From CAYTMY01 sp964618075 (GTDB lineage Bacteria; Bacillota; Clostridia; Eubacteriales; Anaerofustaceae), in contig CAZTZO010000002.1 in assembly GCA_964618075.1 (NCBI GenBank), positions 115,358 through 179,357 of the forward strand: a stretch of 64,000 bases of DNA, given 5' to 3'. Each line of letters opens with the position of its first letter. Within the stretch, counting starts at the first letter, position 1. The notes under the pieces are model-generated. The model was not told the DNA's origin. It searched no databases and saw only the letters and a program-made list of their open reading frames with translations. A program made the translations under genes and the position numbers. Positions 44,790 through 52,151 of the stretch are shown piece after piece.

Positions 44790-45563
44790 TTAATTAATTC
44801 TCGCGTCTATTTTATCTTTTATCACTCTGACTTCATGAATTGCCGTTTCGGAAAACTCAAACGGTGACTTACCCTGTCTGTCCGCTTCAATGACCTCTTG
44901 ATTATAGTGAATAAATCCGAGAAGGTCATCCTTTATATTCTGCAGGACATATTGTTCATCGTTTTTATTTCTAACCTTGTTTGCGACAACCTTTACATTT
45001 GTTACGCCAAGGTCGCTTGCCAGGGCTTTGACCTTGTAGTAGGTCTGAATGCTTCGTGCTCCCGGTTCGATGACGACGATGAATTCATCGACGCTTTCGG
45101 CTGTGCCTCTGCCGAGATGCTCTATTCCGGCTTCCATATCCATTATCACAACGTCATCGCTGTTCAGAACAAGGTGACTAATAAGACGTTTGATAAGGAC
45201 GTGCTCCGGACAAACACAGCCGCTTCCTCCGGTTTCAACGGTTCCCAGAGTCAACAGCTTTATACCGTTGTGCTCTTTTGCATATTTTTCGGGAATGTCG
45301 TCTACCTTTGGATTCATCTTGAACATTCTGACGAAGCTTTCATCATTAGGAGTTGTTCTTTCGTTTATCAGCTCCTTGAGCTTGGATATCGGTACGATCT
45401 CATTAAGCTCCTGCTGCGAAAAACCAAGGGCTAAACCGAGATTTGCATCGGGGTCGGCGTCTACGGTCAACACGCTTTTGGCTTCCTGCGCGTACAATCG
45501 GGCAAGTATTGCGGAAAATGTTGTTTTGCCTACTCCGCCTTTGCCCGTAACGGCTATTTTCAT
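44790..45563 (-). CDS. cooC: CODH nickel-insertion ATPase CooC
   Basis: 257-residue P-loop ATPase of the MinD/NifH superfamily that helps insert nickel into CO dehydrogenase. GKGGVGKTTFS forms the deviant Walker A, TVDADPDANLG follows, and Cys116-Val-Cys118 in GSGCVCPE is the nickel/zinc-binding CxC site of CooC. MDMEAGIEHLGRGTAESVD completes the family pattern. It lies between cooS and acsB, as in acetogens. Confidence 0.94.
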   Translation of the reverse strand: MKIAVTGKGGVGKTTFSAILARLYAQEAKSVLTVDADPDANLGLALGFSQQELNEIVPISKLKELINERTTPNDESFVRMFKMNPKVDDIPEKYAKEHNGIKLLTLGTVETGGSGCVCPEHVLIKRLISHLVLNSDDVVIMDMEAGIEHLGRGTAESVDEFIVVIEPGARSIQTYYKVKALASDLGVTNVKVVANKVRNKNDEQYVLQNIKDDLLGFIHYNQEVIEADRQGKSPFEFSETAIHEVRVIKDKIDARIN

Positions 45564-45590
45564 TTTAATCCTCTTAAGTTAAGTGATTTA

Positions 45591-47525
45591 TTATATATTT
45601 AAAGCAAGTCGCTTTTCTTCTATTCTTTCTATCATGGCATCGCCTAACTCGTCAATATCTGTGATATATGTGAATTTGGCACCTACCCAATCCTTTATGC
45701 CGTCGGTAAGCATATTTGTTACCACGTCTGAACCGTTCGTGTAAGGTACTATTCCGAGGAATGTGTCAATACCCGTTGCTACAACGTAGTTACCTATGGA
45801 TACTGCTTTTTCACTCATCCATTCAGGAGCGCAGCCTACTACGGGCAGCTCAGGAACGGTTATGCCCCAGTCTGAAGCAAGATCATTTACAAGCAGCATC
45901 ATACGGCTAATATCAACGCATGAACCCATGTGGAGCACAGGAGGTATATCTGCCAGCTCGCAAACTCTCTTAAGTCCTGCACCGCATATTTCCTTGGCGT
46001 CCTTTGACATAAGTCCTGCCTTTGCAGCAGCCTGAGCGGAGCAGCCTGAAAGAACGAGGATAATGTCGTTCTTAAGGAGTTTTTTCATCAGCTCAATGTG
46101 CGCCAAGTCAGCTCTTACCTTCGGGTTGTTGCAGCCAACCATTGCTACTGCGCCACGAAGTACTCCCGATGTTACGCATTCGACAAGAGGCTTGTATGTG
46201 CCTGTTTCATCTCTGAATGAGTTAATAACCGTGTCAAGCTGTTTGATTATCGCTTCGCACGAATAACCTACGGTTGCCTTTGCTTTCATCTTGGGTATAT
46301 AAACGCCGTCTTTATCTCTGTTTTTAAAGTTCTCAACAGCCATCTTTACGATAGCCTTTGCGTTTTCGCCTGCGTTTTGTGCGCTGAATCGAATGAAGTC
46401 CGAATCCGGCATTCTTGCTACGTCTGAGGTCGTGATAAACTTCGTGTGGTAGCACTTGCTCAGAGGTCCGAGTGCGGGGAAAATGCACTGAACATCGACT
46501 ACTATAGCTTCGATTGCTCCGGTGAGCACGCAGTTTTCCTGCTGAAGGAAGTTGCCTGCCATAGGTATTCCGTGACGCATTGCTACTTCATTTGATGTGC
46601 AGCATACGCCCGCAATATTTATACCCTTTGCGCCCTGTTCTTTTGCCAAAGCGATCATTTCGGGCTTTTCGGCATATTCCACTATCATTTCGGAAAGTGA
46701 AGGATCGTGTCCGTGAACGATTATATTTACATAATCCTTTTCTATTACTCCGAGGTTTGCTTCCGTATCCACAGGCTTAGGCGTTCCGAAGAGTATATCC
46801 GAAAATTCCGTGCCCATCATTGAGCCGCCCCAACCGTCACTTAAACCTGAACGAAGAGACTGTCTGATAAGAGCTTCGGGAAGCGAAGAACATCCCATGT
46901 GAGTCATATGCATTGACATTGATACTTCTCTGTCGATGGCTCTGGGGGCTATGCCTGCTTTTTCCCATGCTTCCTGTCTTTCTTCGGTTGCGCGCTTTAA
47001 AAATCTCTGTGTTCCGAAGGGCTTGCCGTATTCCATGAGTCCTTCATAAGCAACCTCATGTGCAAGATCGTAGATATCCTTGTTTTCGGTTTCGATACCC
47101 CATTCCTTTGCTATTTTAACAAGCTTTTCGGGGTCTTTTACCTTATAATTGCCATCTGCGGCTGATTCATACAGCGTGTGGCATATTTCACGACCGTGAT
47201 CTGAGTGAGTTGCGCTGCCGCCTGCGGTAAATCTCAGGTAATTTCTTGCGACTATTCCGTGAACGTCGCATCCGCAAATGCCCTTTGGTGATTTCGGTGT
47301 GATTCTGCAAGGTCCCATCGTGCATATTCTGCAGCATACGCCGTCTTCGCCGAATTTGCAGTGAGGCGTCTGCTGTTTGACTCTCATTATGTAAGAGTCT
47401 GCCCCCTTCTGTTCGCCTCTTTCCAATAGAATTGAATATTCCTTTTCCATTGTTTCCAGAGGTATAAGGTTTTTGGTCGCTTCGTTGATTCTTTTTTCAA
47501 GAACTGACATGTTTTCGGACTCCAT
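45591..47525 (-). CDS. cooS: Carbon monoxide dehydrogenase catalytic subunit
   Basis: Reversibly oxidises CO to CO2 at a Ni-Fe-S C-cluster. The 644 residues begin with the B/D-cluster Cys set (CKFGEDGVCCRICTMGPCR and CGCDVHG near residues 51-86). The middle contains the HMTHMGCSSLPE region, GVCCTSNEVAMRHG, VDVQCIFPAL and GCNNPKV that carry C-cluster ligands. The ATG is preceded by AAGGAGGAGG. Together with AcsB it could serve as the CODH/ACS core or the enzyme may act alone. It is the first gene of its operon, with a clear promoter upstream. Confidence 0.96.
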   Translation of the reverse strand: MESENMSVLEKRINEATKNLIPLETMEKEYSILLERGEQKGADSYIMRVKQQTPHCKFGEDGVCCRICTMGPCRITPKSPKGICGCDVHGIVARNYLRFTAGGSATHSDHGREICHTLYESAADGNYKVKDPEKLVKIAKEWGIETENKDIYDLAHEVAYEGLMEYGKPFGTQRFLKRATEERQEAWEKAGIAPRAIDREVSMSMHMTHMGCSSLPEALIRQSLRSGLSDGWGGSMMGTEFSDILFGTPKPVDTEANLGVIEKDYVNIIVHGHDPSLSEMIVEYAEKPEMIALAKEQGAKGINIAGVCCTSNEVAMRHGIPMAGNFLQQENCVLTGAIEAIVVDVQCIFPALGPLSKCYHTKFITTSDVARMPDSDFIRFSAQNAGENAKAIVKMAVENFKNRDKDGVYIPKMKAKATVGYSCEAIIKQLDTVINSFRDETGTYKPLVECVTSGVLRGAVAMVGCNNPKVRADLAHIELMKKLLKNDIILVLSGCSAQAAAKAGLMSKDAKEICGAGLKRVCELADIPPVLHMGSCVDISRMMLLVNDLASDWGITVPELPVVGCAPEWMSEKAVSIGNYVVATGIDTFLGIVPYTNGSDVVTNMLTDGIKDWVGAKFTYITDIDELGDAMIERIEEKRLALNI

Positions 47526-47580
47526 CTGTAGCCTCCTCCTTGATATTGTGGTGATTTATGATAAATTTCGCATCCGTTTG

Positions 47581-47609
47581 ATTGTCTGCTCGGAACGAAA
47601 ATCAGTCAA
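47581..47609 (-). promoter_or_regulatory. Promoter of the cooS-cooC-acsB operon
   Basis: Minus-strand TTGACT (plus 47604-47609) and GACAAT (plus 47581-47586) with a 17-base spacer. The predicted start near 47574 leaves a ~49-base leader that ends in the strong ribosome site. Confidence 0.6.
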
Positions 47610-47613
47610 CATA

Positions 47614-47627
47614 TTGAATGCATTCAA
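47614..47627. promoter_or_regulatory. CRP/FNR-like palindrome upstream of cooS
   Basis: Perfect 14-bp palindrome TTGAATGCATTCAA. It differs from the FNR box TTGAT-N4-ATCAA by one base in each half. It ends 4 bases before the -35 element and is centred about 46 bases before the predicted start, close to the class II activator position. Binding by a particular regulator is inference. Confidence 0.55.
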
Positions 47628-48053
47628 CTTTATGAAAATTGCTGAATTACGCTAAAAGTGCCGAGGAATGCATATCTCAGCACTATTATTTTAACATGAA
47701 GAATAAGACAAAACAAACTATATTTCGACAGTGCGATAAAGTTAAGTGCGACGTGTTTTCTTTTATTCAAAATACTGCTTTATTCCACTGAATATATAAA
47801 AACAAATACAATATATGCATTCAATTAGTAATATAAATTGAATATACAAATGTACCTATAAATAATTAATCATGTGTCAACATATTACAAGAGACCTCTG
47901 TTATTAGTCAGTCGGATTTAAAAATATTTGCATAATGCACAAACAAAGCTTGCAGAATGCAATGTTTTTTTGAATTAAAAATAAATTAAACATGATATGT
48001 AAAATGCAGTATAATACAGTTATAATAATAATTAAGAGAATTCGTAACATGCT

Positions 48054-48082
48054 TTGTAAAGGATGATAATATAGCGTATAAT
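48054..48082 (+). promoter_or_regulatory. Promoter of the MATE gene
   Basis: TTGTAA (48054-48059) and TATAAT (48077-48082) with a 17-base spacer, 30 bases before the ATG. A second TATAAT lies at 48010-48015 with a poorer -35. Confidence 0.6.
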
Positions 48083-48112
48083 CTTCATCTGTTTAAAAAT
48101 GGTGGAAATGAT

Positions 48113-49492
48113 ATGAAAAACGATAAAAAATACGAAATAGATATGAGTAAGGGTTCGATTTTTACAAAAATGTTTGTTTTTGCGCTGCCCTTGATATGCT
48201 CAAGCATATTACAGCTGTTATTTAATGCCGCCGATATCGTTGTCGTCGGGAGATTTGCAGGCGATAATTCACTTGCGGCAGTCGGTTCTACCACTTCCCT
48301 TATTCAGCTATTAGTAAATCTGTTTATAGGTTTGTCTGTGGGTTCAAACGTGCTTGTTGCCAGATATTACGGCGCAAAACAATATAAACAGCTTTCAAAT
48401 ACGGTGCATACGACAATTTTACTCAGTATTTTAAGCGGTTTATTCATATCCGTGGTCGGAATAATATTCGCAAAACCGATTTTGGTTTTGATGCAGACCC
48501 CTGATGAGGTACTGCCTCTTGCCGTGACATATATAAGGATATATTTTGGCGGAATGATAGCTACGATGCTCTATAATTTCGGCAGTGCGATATTACGCGC
48601 AGTCGGAGACACAAAACGACCGCTTTACTATTTATCTCTTGCGGGAGTAATAAACGTCATATTAAACCTTATTTTCGTTATAGTATTTCGCATGGACGTA
48701 GCAGGCGTGGCTATAGCAACAGTTATTTCTCAGTGCGTTTCGGCACTGCTTGTCTTAAGATGCCTTTTTAAGGAAAACAGTGCGATACGTGTCGAGTTTT
48801 CAAAGCTTAAAATGGATAAGGAAAGTATTTTGAAAATATTGCAGATAGGACTTCCTGCAGGCTTTCAGGGAATGTTGTTTTCGCTCTCGAATATGGTCAT
48901 TCAATCGTCTGTCAACGGATTCGGTGCTGTCGTTGTTGCGGGTAATTCTGCCGCGAATAATATCGAAGGCTTCGTATATGTCGCGATGAACGCCTTTTAT
49001 CAGGCAACTATATCCTTTACAGGTCAGAATCTCGGTGCAGGCAACTTTGAGCGAATAAGAAAGACCGTTCTTATAGGACTTCTGTATGTGCTGGCGGTTG
49101 GCGCAATCTTGGGTAACTGCGCTTATTATTTCGGCAATACTCTCATAGGGATATATTCGATAAATCCGCTTGTTATAGAAGCGGGGATACAGCGCCTTAA
49201 GTATACGACAAGACTTCATGCCATATGCGGTATGATGGACGTTATGGTCGGAGCAATGAGAGGACTCGGCCATTCTTTGGCGCCGATGATTATTACTCTT
49301 ATCGGAGCCTGCGGCTTAAGGCTTGCGTGGATAGCGATAATGTTTTCAAACGAGGCTTATCACACGATAGATACCGTATATGTTTCTTACCCTATATCAT
49401 GGAGCGTTACACTCATTGCGAATGTGATCTGCTTTTTAATTATGTTTGCGAAAACGAAAAAAAGAATGACGGAAAACGAGTACGCTCTGTAA
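48113..49492 (+). CDS. MATE-family multidrug/cation antiporter
   Basis: 459-residue, 12-helix membrane exporter. FALPLICSSILQLLFNAADIVVVGRF matches the MATE N-terminal helix, and AAVGSTTSLIQLLVNLFIGLSVG and GAGNFERIRKT belong to the conserved loops. Two similar halves of six helices are evident. It exchanges Na+ or H+ for cationic compounds; the natural substrate is unknown. The SD GGTGGA lies before the ATG. It is transcribed divergently from the CODH operon, but nothing ties their functions together. Confidence 0.87.
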   Translation: MKNDKKYEIDMSKGSIFTKMFVFALPLICSSILQLLFNAADIVVVGRFAGDNSLAAVGSTTSLIQLLVNLFIGLSVGSNVLVARYYGAKQYKQLSNTVHTTILLSILSGLFISVVGIIFAKPILVLMQTPDEVLPLAVTYIRIYFGGMIATMLYNFGSAILRAVGDTKRPLYYLSLAGVINVILNLIFVIVFRMDVAGVAIATVISQCVSALLVLRCLFKENSAIRVEFSKLKMDKESILKILQIGLPAGFQGMLFSLSNMVIQSSVNGFGAVVVAGNSAANNIEGFVYVAMNAFYQATISFTGQNLGAGNFERIRKTVLIGLLYVLAVGAILGNCAYYFGNTLIGIYSINPLVIEAGIQRLKYTTRLHAICGMMDVMVGAMRGLGHSLAPMIITLIGACGLRLAWIAIMFSNEAYHTIDTVYVSYPISWSVTLIANVICFLIMFAKTKKRMTENEYAL

Positions 49493-49521
49493 TTGATTTT
49501 TTTGAGGTTTAATGCTATAAT
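49493..49521 (+). promoter_or_regulatory. Promoter with long leader toward the GGDEF gene
   Basis: TTGATT (49493-49498), 17-base spacer, TATAAT (49516-49521), starting within the last codon of the MATE gene. The leader to the next ATG would be about 277 bases and contains a 7-bp hairpin TCATCTT / AAGATGA (49568-49586). The remaining sequence up to 49804 shows nothing else I can name. Confidence 0.6.
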
Positions 49522-49804
49522 TTAAATGAATATATAAGTTCATTACAATAAAAAATATATTTTAGTGTCATCTTAAGCAAAGATGATTTCGAACCCGTAT
49601 TAGGTATCGGTAAGAAATGCCTTATTTTAATCATTATACACTAATGTATTAGCTCATGGATTTTTAAATAAGCATAAGATACATGAAGAAATTAATTGCC
49701 TATAAATAATAAAAAATGTTTTAAGTTATACATATGATATAGTGTGACGTTTAGCATGCTTGACTTAAAATTATATCGACATAATAGCGAAAGGAATCGG
49801 AAGA

Positions 49805-50866
49805 ATGTCACAAATACTGATGGATAATTTTTTTACGCTCGCCCTTGCGGTAGGTTTAAGCGTTTTTGTTTTGAGCAGTACTTCTTTTGAAGCCCGAATC
49901 AACCGTTGCTTTATTATGCTTATATTGGTAATAGTATTTTTGGATATCGCTGATATGGTTGATTATAGGCTCTCGCTGTTTCCTTCATTAAATGTTGTTC
50001 GATATGCTTCCTCTGCTTTAGGATATACGCTGCGACCGGCTACGCTGGCTGTCGTATTGGCAATATTGTTTCGGCGCAAAAGCTCAAACTATGCTTTGTG
50101 GATACCGATTGCTATAATTTTTCTCTTGGAAGCCACCAGTTATTTTACTCATTTAACCTTCTGGTTTGATGTAAACAATGATTTTCACCGTGGTGTTTTG
50201 TGTTACATTCCACACATTATAAGTGCTGTTTATATGGTGGTATTGATAGTATCCACAATTCGAATGCATAAAAAAATGGATCTCGGCGAGGTTCTGACTA
50301 TTTTTTATATTGCTGTTCTGTGCGGCTTTTCAACATACATTGAAAGCACACAGGGTGCTAAATTCCTCTTGCCTGCAGCAATGATGGTATCTTGTTCGCT
50401 GTACTATTTATTCTTGTACGTACAGACATATAAAAGAGACGCACTGACAGAGCTATTGAATCGACGCAGTTTTTTCCTTGATGCCGCCAAAAATGCACAG
50501 ACCGATTTTACGGTAATCTCGATTGACATGAACGGCTTGAAGGACATTAACGATACAAAAGGTCATCAGGCGGGGGACGTTGCCCTGCGTACTATTGCGG
50601 ACACTTTAGTAGAGATTTCCGATAAGCATGATCGTGTATACCGCGTCGGCGGAGACGAGTTTACGGTAATCGTAAAGAGCCATAATGAATCTGATACCCT
50701 TAGGTTTATTCAAACAGCTAAAGCCAAACTGAAAGAAAGCGGCTACACGGCGTCCTTCGGATATGCGTTTTATACGGCAAATGATAACTTTGATGATGTG
50801 TGTAATATGGCAGACCGCAATATGTACGAGGATAAAAACCATTACAGACACCGTGTAAGTAATTGA
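49805..50866 (+). CDS. Membrane-anchored diguanylate cyclase
   Basis: 353 residues. The first ~200 residues contain about six or seven transmembrane helices, not a PAS or GAF sensor. The C-terminal ~165 residues are a GGDEF domain: RDALTELLNRRSFF at its start, SIDMNGLKDINDTKGHQAGD, and RVGGDEFTVIV with the intact active-site GGDEF. No RxxD inhibitory site is evident directly before it, and there is no EAL domain. It would make cyclic di-GMP in response to an unknown membrane signal. Confidence 0.86.
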   Translation: MSQILMDNFFTLALAVGLSVFVLSSTSFEARINRCFIMLILVIVFLDIADMVDYRLSLFPSLNVVRYASSALGYTLRPATLAVVLAILFRRKSSNYALWIPIAIIFLLEATSYFTHLTFWFDVNNDFHRGVLCYIPHIISAVYMVVLIVSTIRMHKKMDLGEVLTIFYIAVLCGFSTYIESTQGAKFLLPAAMMVSCSLYYLFLYVQTYKRDALTELLNRRSFFLDAAKNAQTDFTVISIDMNGLKDINDTKGHQAGDVALRTIADTLVEISDKHDRVYRVGGDEFTVIVKSHNESDTLRFIQTAKAKLKESGYTASFGYAFYTANDNFDDVCNMADRNMYEDKNHYRHRVSN

Positions 50867-51159
50867 TATTTTTTTTAAAAAGACAATATAAATATATTTT
50901 TTAAAGATACTTATTTTTCTAAAGCAAAGATACAAACATCTTTTTTCTTATTTATCTGACAGTGGAGAATCAGTCTACGAAATTTTGTTTTACAGCTTCT
51001 CGTAGTCGTTAGATGAAAGCGCAAGGGTGGAAAAAGAAAAGAAGGAACAGGATTTATTTTATTTAGATTTTTATTTAGATTATTAAAGCTATAAGACTGA
51101 AATTCACTGCTATGAAGAAGATACCGTAGGCGACAAGGAATAAAAGACGAAGAAGATTT

Positions 51160-51321
51160 ATGATGAAAGTTAAATTTATAGGTCAAAACGATGCTTTGGC
51201 ATTACTTAGTAACAAGATATACGATGTTATTTCAGTGGAAAAAACATGGTATAGGATTTTAGATGAAACAAATGAAGATTATCTTTATCCGCCGCATTTA
51301 TTTGAAATAGTAGCAGAATAA
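51160..51321 (+). CDS. Small conserved-looking protein, 53 residues
   Basis: MKVKFIGQNDALALLSNKIYDVISVEKTWYRILDETNEDYLYPPHLFEIV is the gist; the last part matches a small beta-rich family common in Firmicutes, in which the core W-Y-x-I-x-D-E and EDYLYPP motifs are conserved. Two adjacent ATGs (51160 and 51163) are possible starts; the SD is GAAGA-like and weak. Such proteins often occur next to toxin or immunity genes. None is visible here. It precedes another small ORF by 27 bases. Confidence 0.6.
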   Translation: MMKVKFIGQNDALALLSNKIYDVISVEKTWYRILDETNEDYLYPPHLFEIVAE

Positions 51322-51348
51322 GAGTCGAAGGGAGAATAAAGACATCTT

Positions 51349-51573
51349 ATGAATTCATTAGAGTTGAAAAAATGGATTGATTCACTATTACAAGATATAG
51401 AATTTTCCTATCTTGGTAAAGATGGCGCTATTTGTCCTTTCAGCAGAGATAATATATCGGTAATATATGATGGGGTAAATAAGGATTACACAAGCATTGA
51501 CGATGTAATGAGTGACCCATTTTATAACGGAAACTGTTTAAACGACATTTCAGAGGATTTGATAATTTATTAG
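51349..51573 (+). CDS. Small hypothetical protein, 74 residues
   Basis: Acidic, soluble protein beginning MNSLELKKWIDSLLQDIEFS, with a C-terminal half rich in Asp and Asn. AGGGAGAA lies upstream of the ATG at somewhat long distance. A terminator overlaps its stop, so it probably ends a small transcript shared with the preceding 53-residue protein. No family is recognised with confidence; an immunity-like role is only a guess from the pairing. Confidence 0.55.
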   Translation: MNSLELKKWIDSLLQDIEFSYLGKDGAICPFSRDNISVIYDGVNKDYTSIDDVMSDPFYNGNCLNDISEDLIIY

Positions 51574-51591
51574 CCCCCATGGGCTTTTTTA
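51572..51591 (+). terminator. Terminator after the small-protein pair
   Basis: AGCCC / GGGCT stem (51572-51576 and 51581-51585) with loop CCAT, followed by six T. The stem includes the stop codon region of the 74-residue ORF. Confidence 0.7.
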
Positions 51592-51815
51592 TTATAAAAA
51601 AGAGCAAATAAATCTTAACCGGTGTCTATCGGTATAATTTTTTGTACTTGCAGCTTTTATTTATCAGTATTAAAAGCAGGGTTTGTGATAGATTTAAGAA
51701 AATTGATCAATCAGTTGTTTTTTATTTTTAAGATACTTTTAAAGTAAGGAAGTACGTCAATTTCGTTGCCGATTTTAGTATATTTTACAAATTGCGAGGA
51801 ATTGTATAAAAGAGT

Positions 51816-51844
51816 TTGACAATGAAGTTTGTTTATGTTATGGT
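51816..51844 (+). promoter_or_regulatory. Promoter of the T-box operon
   Basis: Consensus TTGACA (51816-51821), 17-base spacer, TATGGT (51839-51844). Transcription would begin about 20 bases before Stem I of the T-box. The 220 bases upstream of it (51592-51815) hold nothing recognisable. Confidence 0.65.
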
Positions 51845-51868
51845 ATCACTTAACCGAATCAATCAAAG

Positions 51869-52129
51869 GCTATGATCGGGAACAAGTAAAAGCTTGTCAA
51901 TGCTTAAAGAGAGCCGCCGATGCTGAAAGACGCGGCAGTATACACGCTTTGAATACATCCCGTTAGCTTCGCCCCGAAACCTTGTGTAAGTAGGCAGCGA
52001 CGCTCTCGCGCGTTAAAACGAGATAGTTATTGTAACTATCTGAGATCCTTTTATCGTGAGAAAAAGGATGAACAGAGGTGGTATCACGATTAAGTCGTCC
52101 TCTGCGCATTAAGCGCAGAGGATTTTTTA
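51869..52129 (+). promoter_or_regulatory. T-box riboswitch with tyrosine (UAC) specifier
   Basis: Stem I closes with GCTA/TAGC (51869-51872, 51964-51967) and CGGGA/TCCCG (51877-51881, 51958-51962). Above an internal loop lies AAAGC/GCTTT (51889-51893, 51946-51950). The loop has AGTA on the 5' side and GAA-TAC-A (51951-51957) on the 3' side, the canonical specifier loop, so the specifier is TAC (Tyr). Two further stems (52021-52041, 52045-52069) are followed by the T-box GAGGTGGTATCACGA at 52075-52089, then a terminator. The UGGU in the bulge fits a tRNA with discriminator A, as in the tRNA-Tyr gene of this window. Confidence 0.93.
52099..52129 (+). terminator. T-box-controlled terminator
   Basis: 9-bp stem CCTCTGCGC / GCGCAGAGG (52099-52107 and 52113-52121) with six T after it. 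The 5' arm CCTCT also pairs with AGAGG of the T-box (52074-52078), which gives the mutually exclusive antiterminator. Confidence 0.92.
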
Positions 52130-52151
52130 TATAGTACAGGAGGACAAAATT

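Larger units (their letters stand above)
47526..48112. promoter_or_regulatory. Divergent control region between cooS and MATE genes
   Basis: 587 AT-rich bases with promoters at both ends and several palindromes: TTGAATGCATTCAA (47614-47627), ATTCAATT-N9-AATTGAAT (47819-47843) and TGCATAATGCA (47929-47939). No ORF or known RNA motif is visible in the middle. Confidence 0.55.

Noticed and set aside
49522..49804. c-di-GMP riboswitch before the GGDEF gene
   Set aside because: None of the conserved GEMM blocks (such as GGCAAACC or GCCTCCGGCC) are present.
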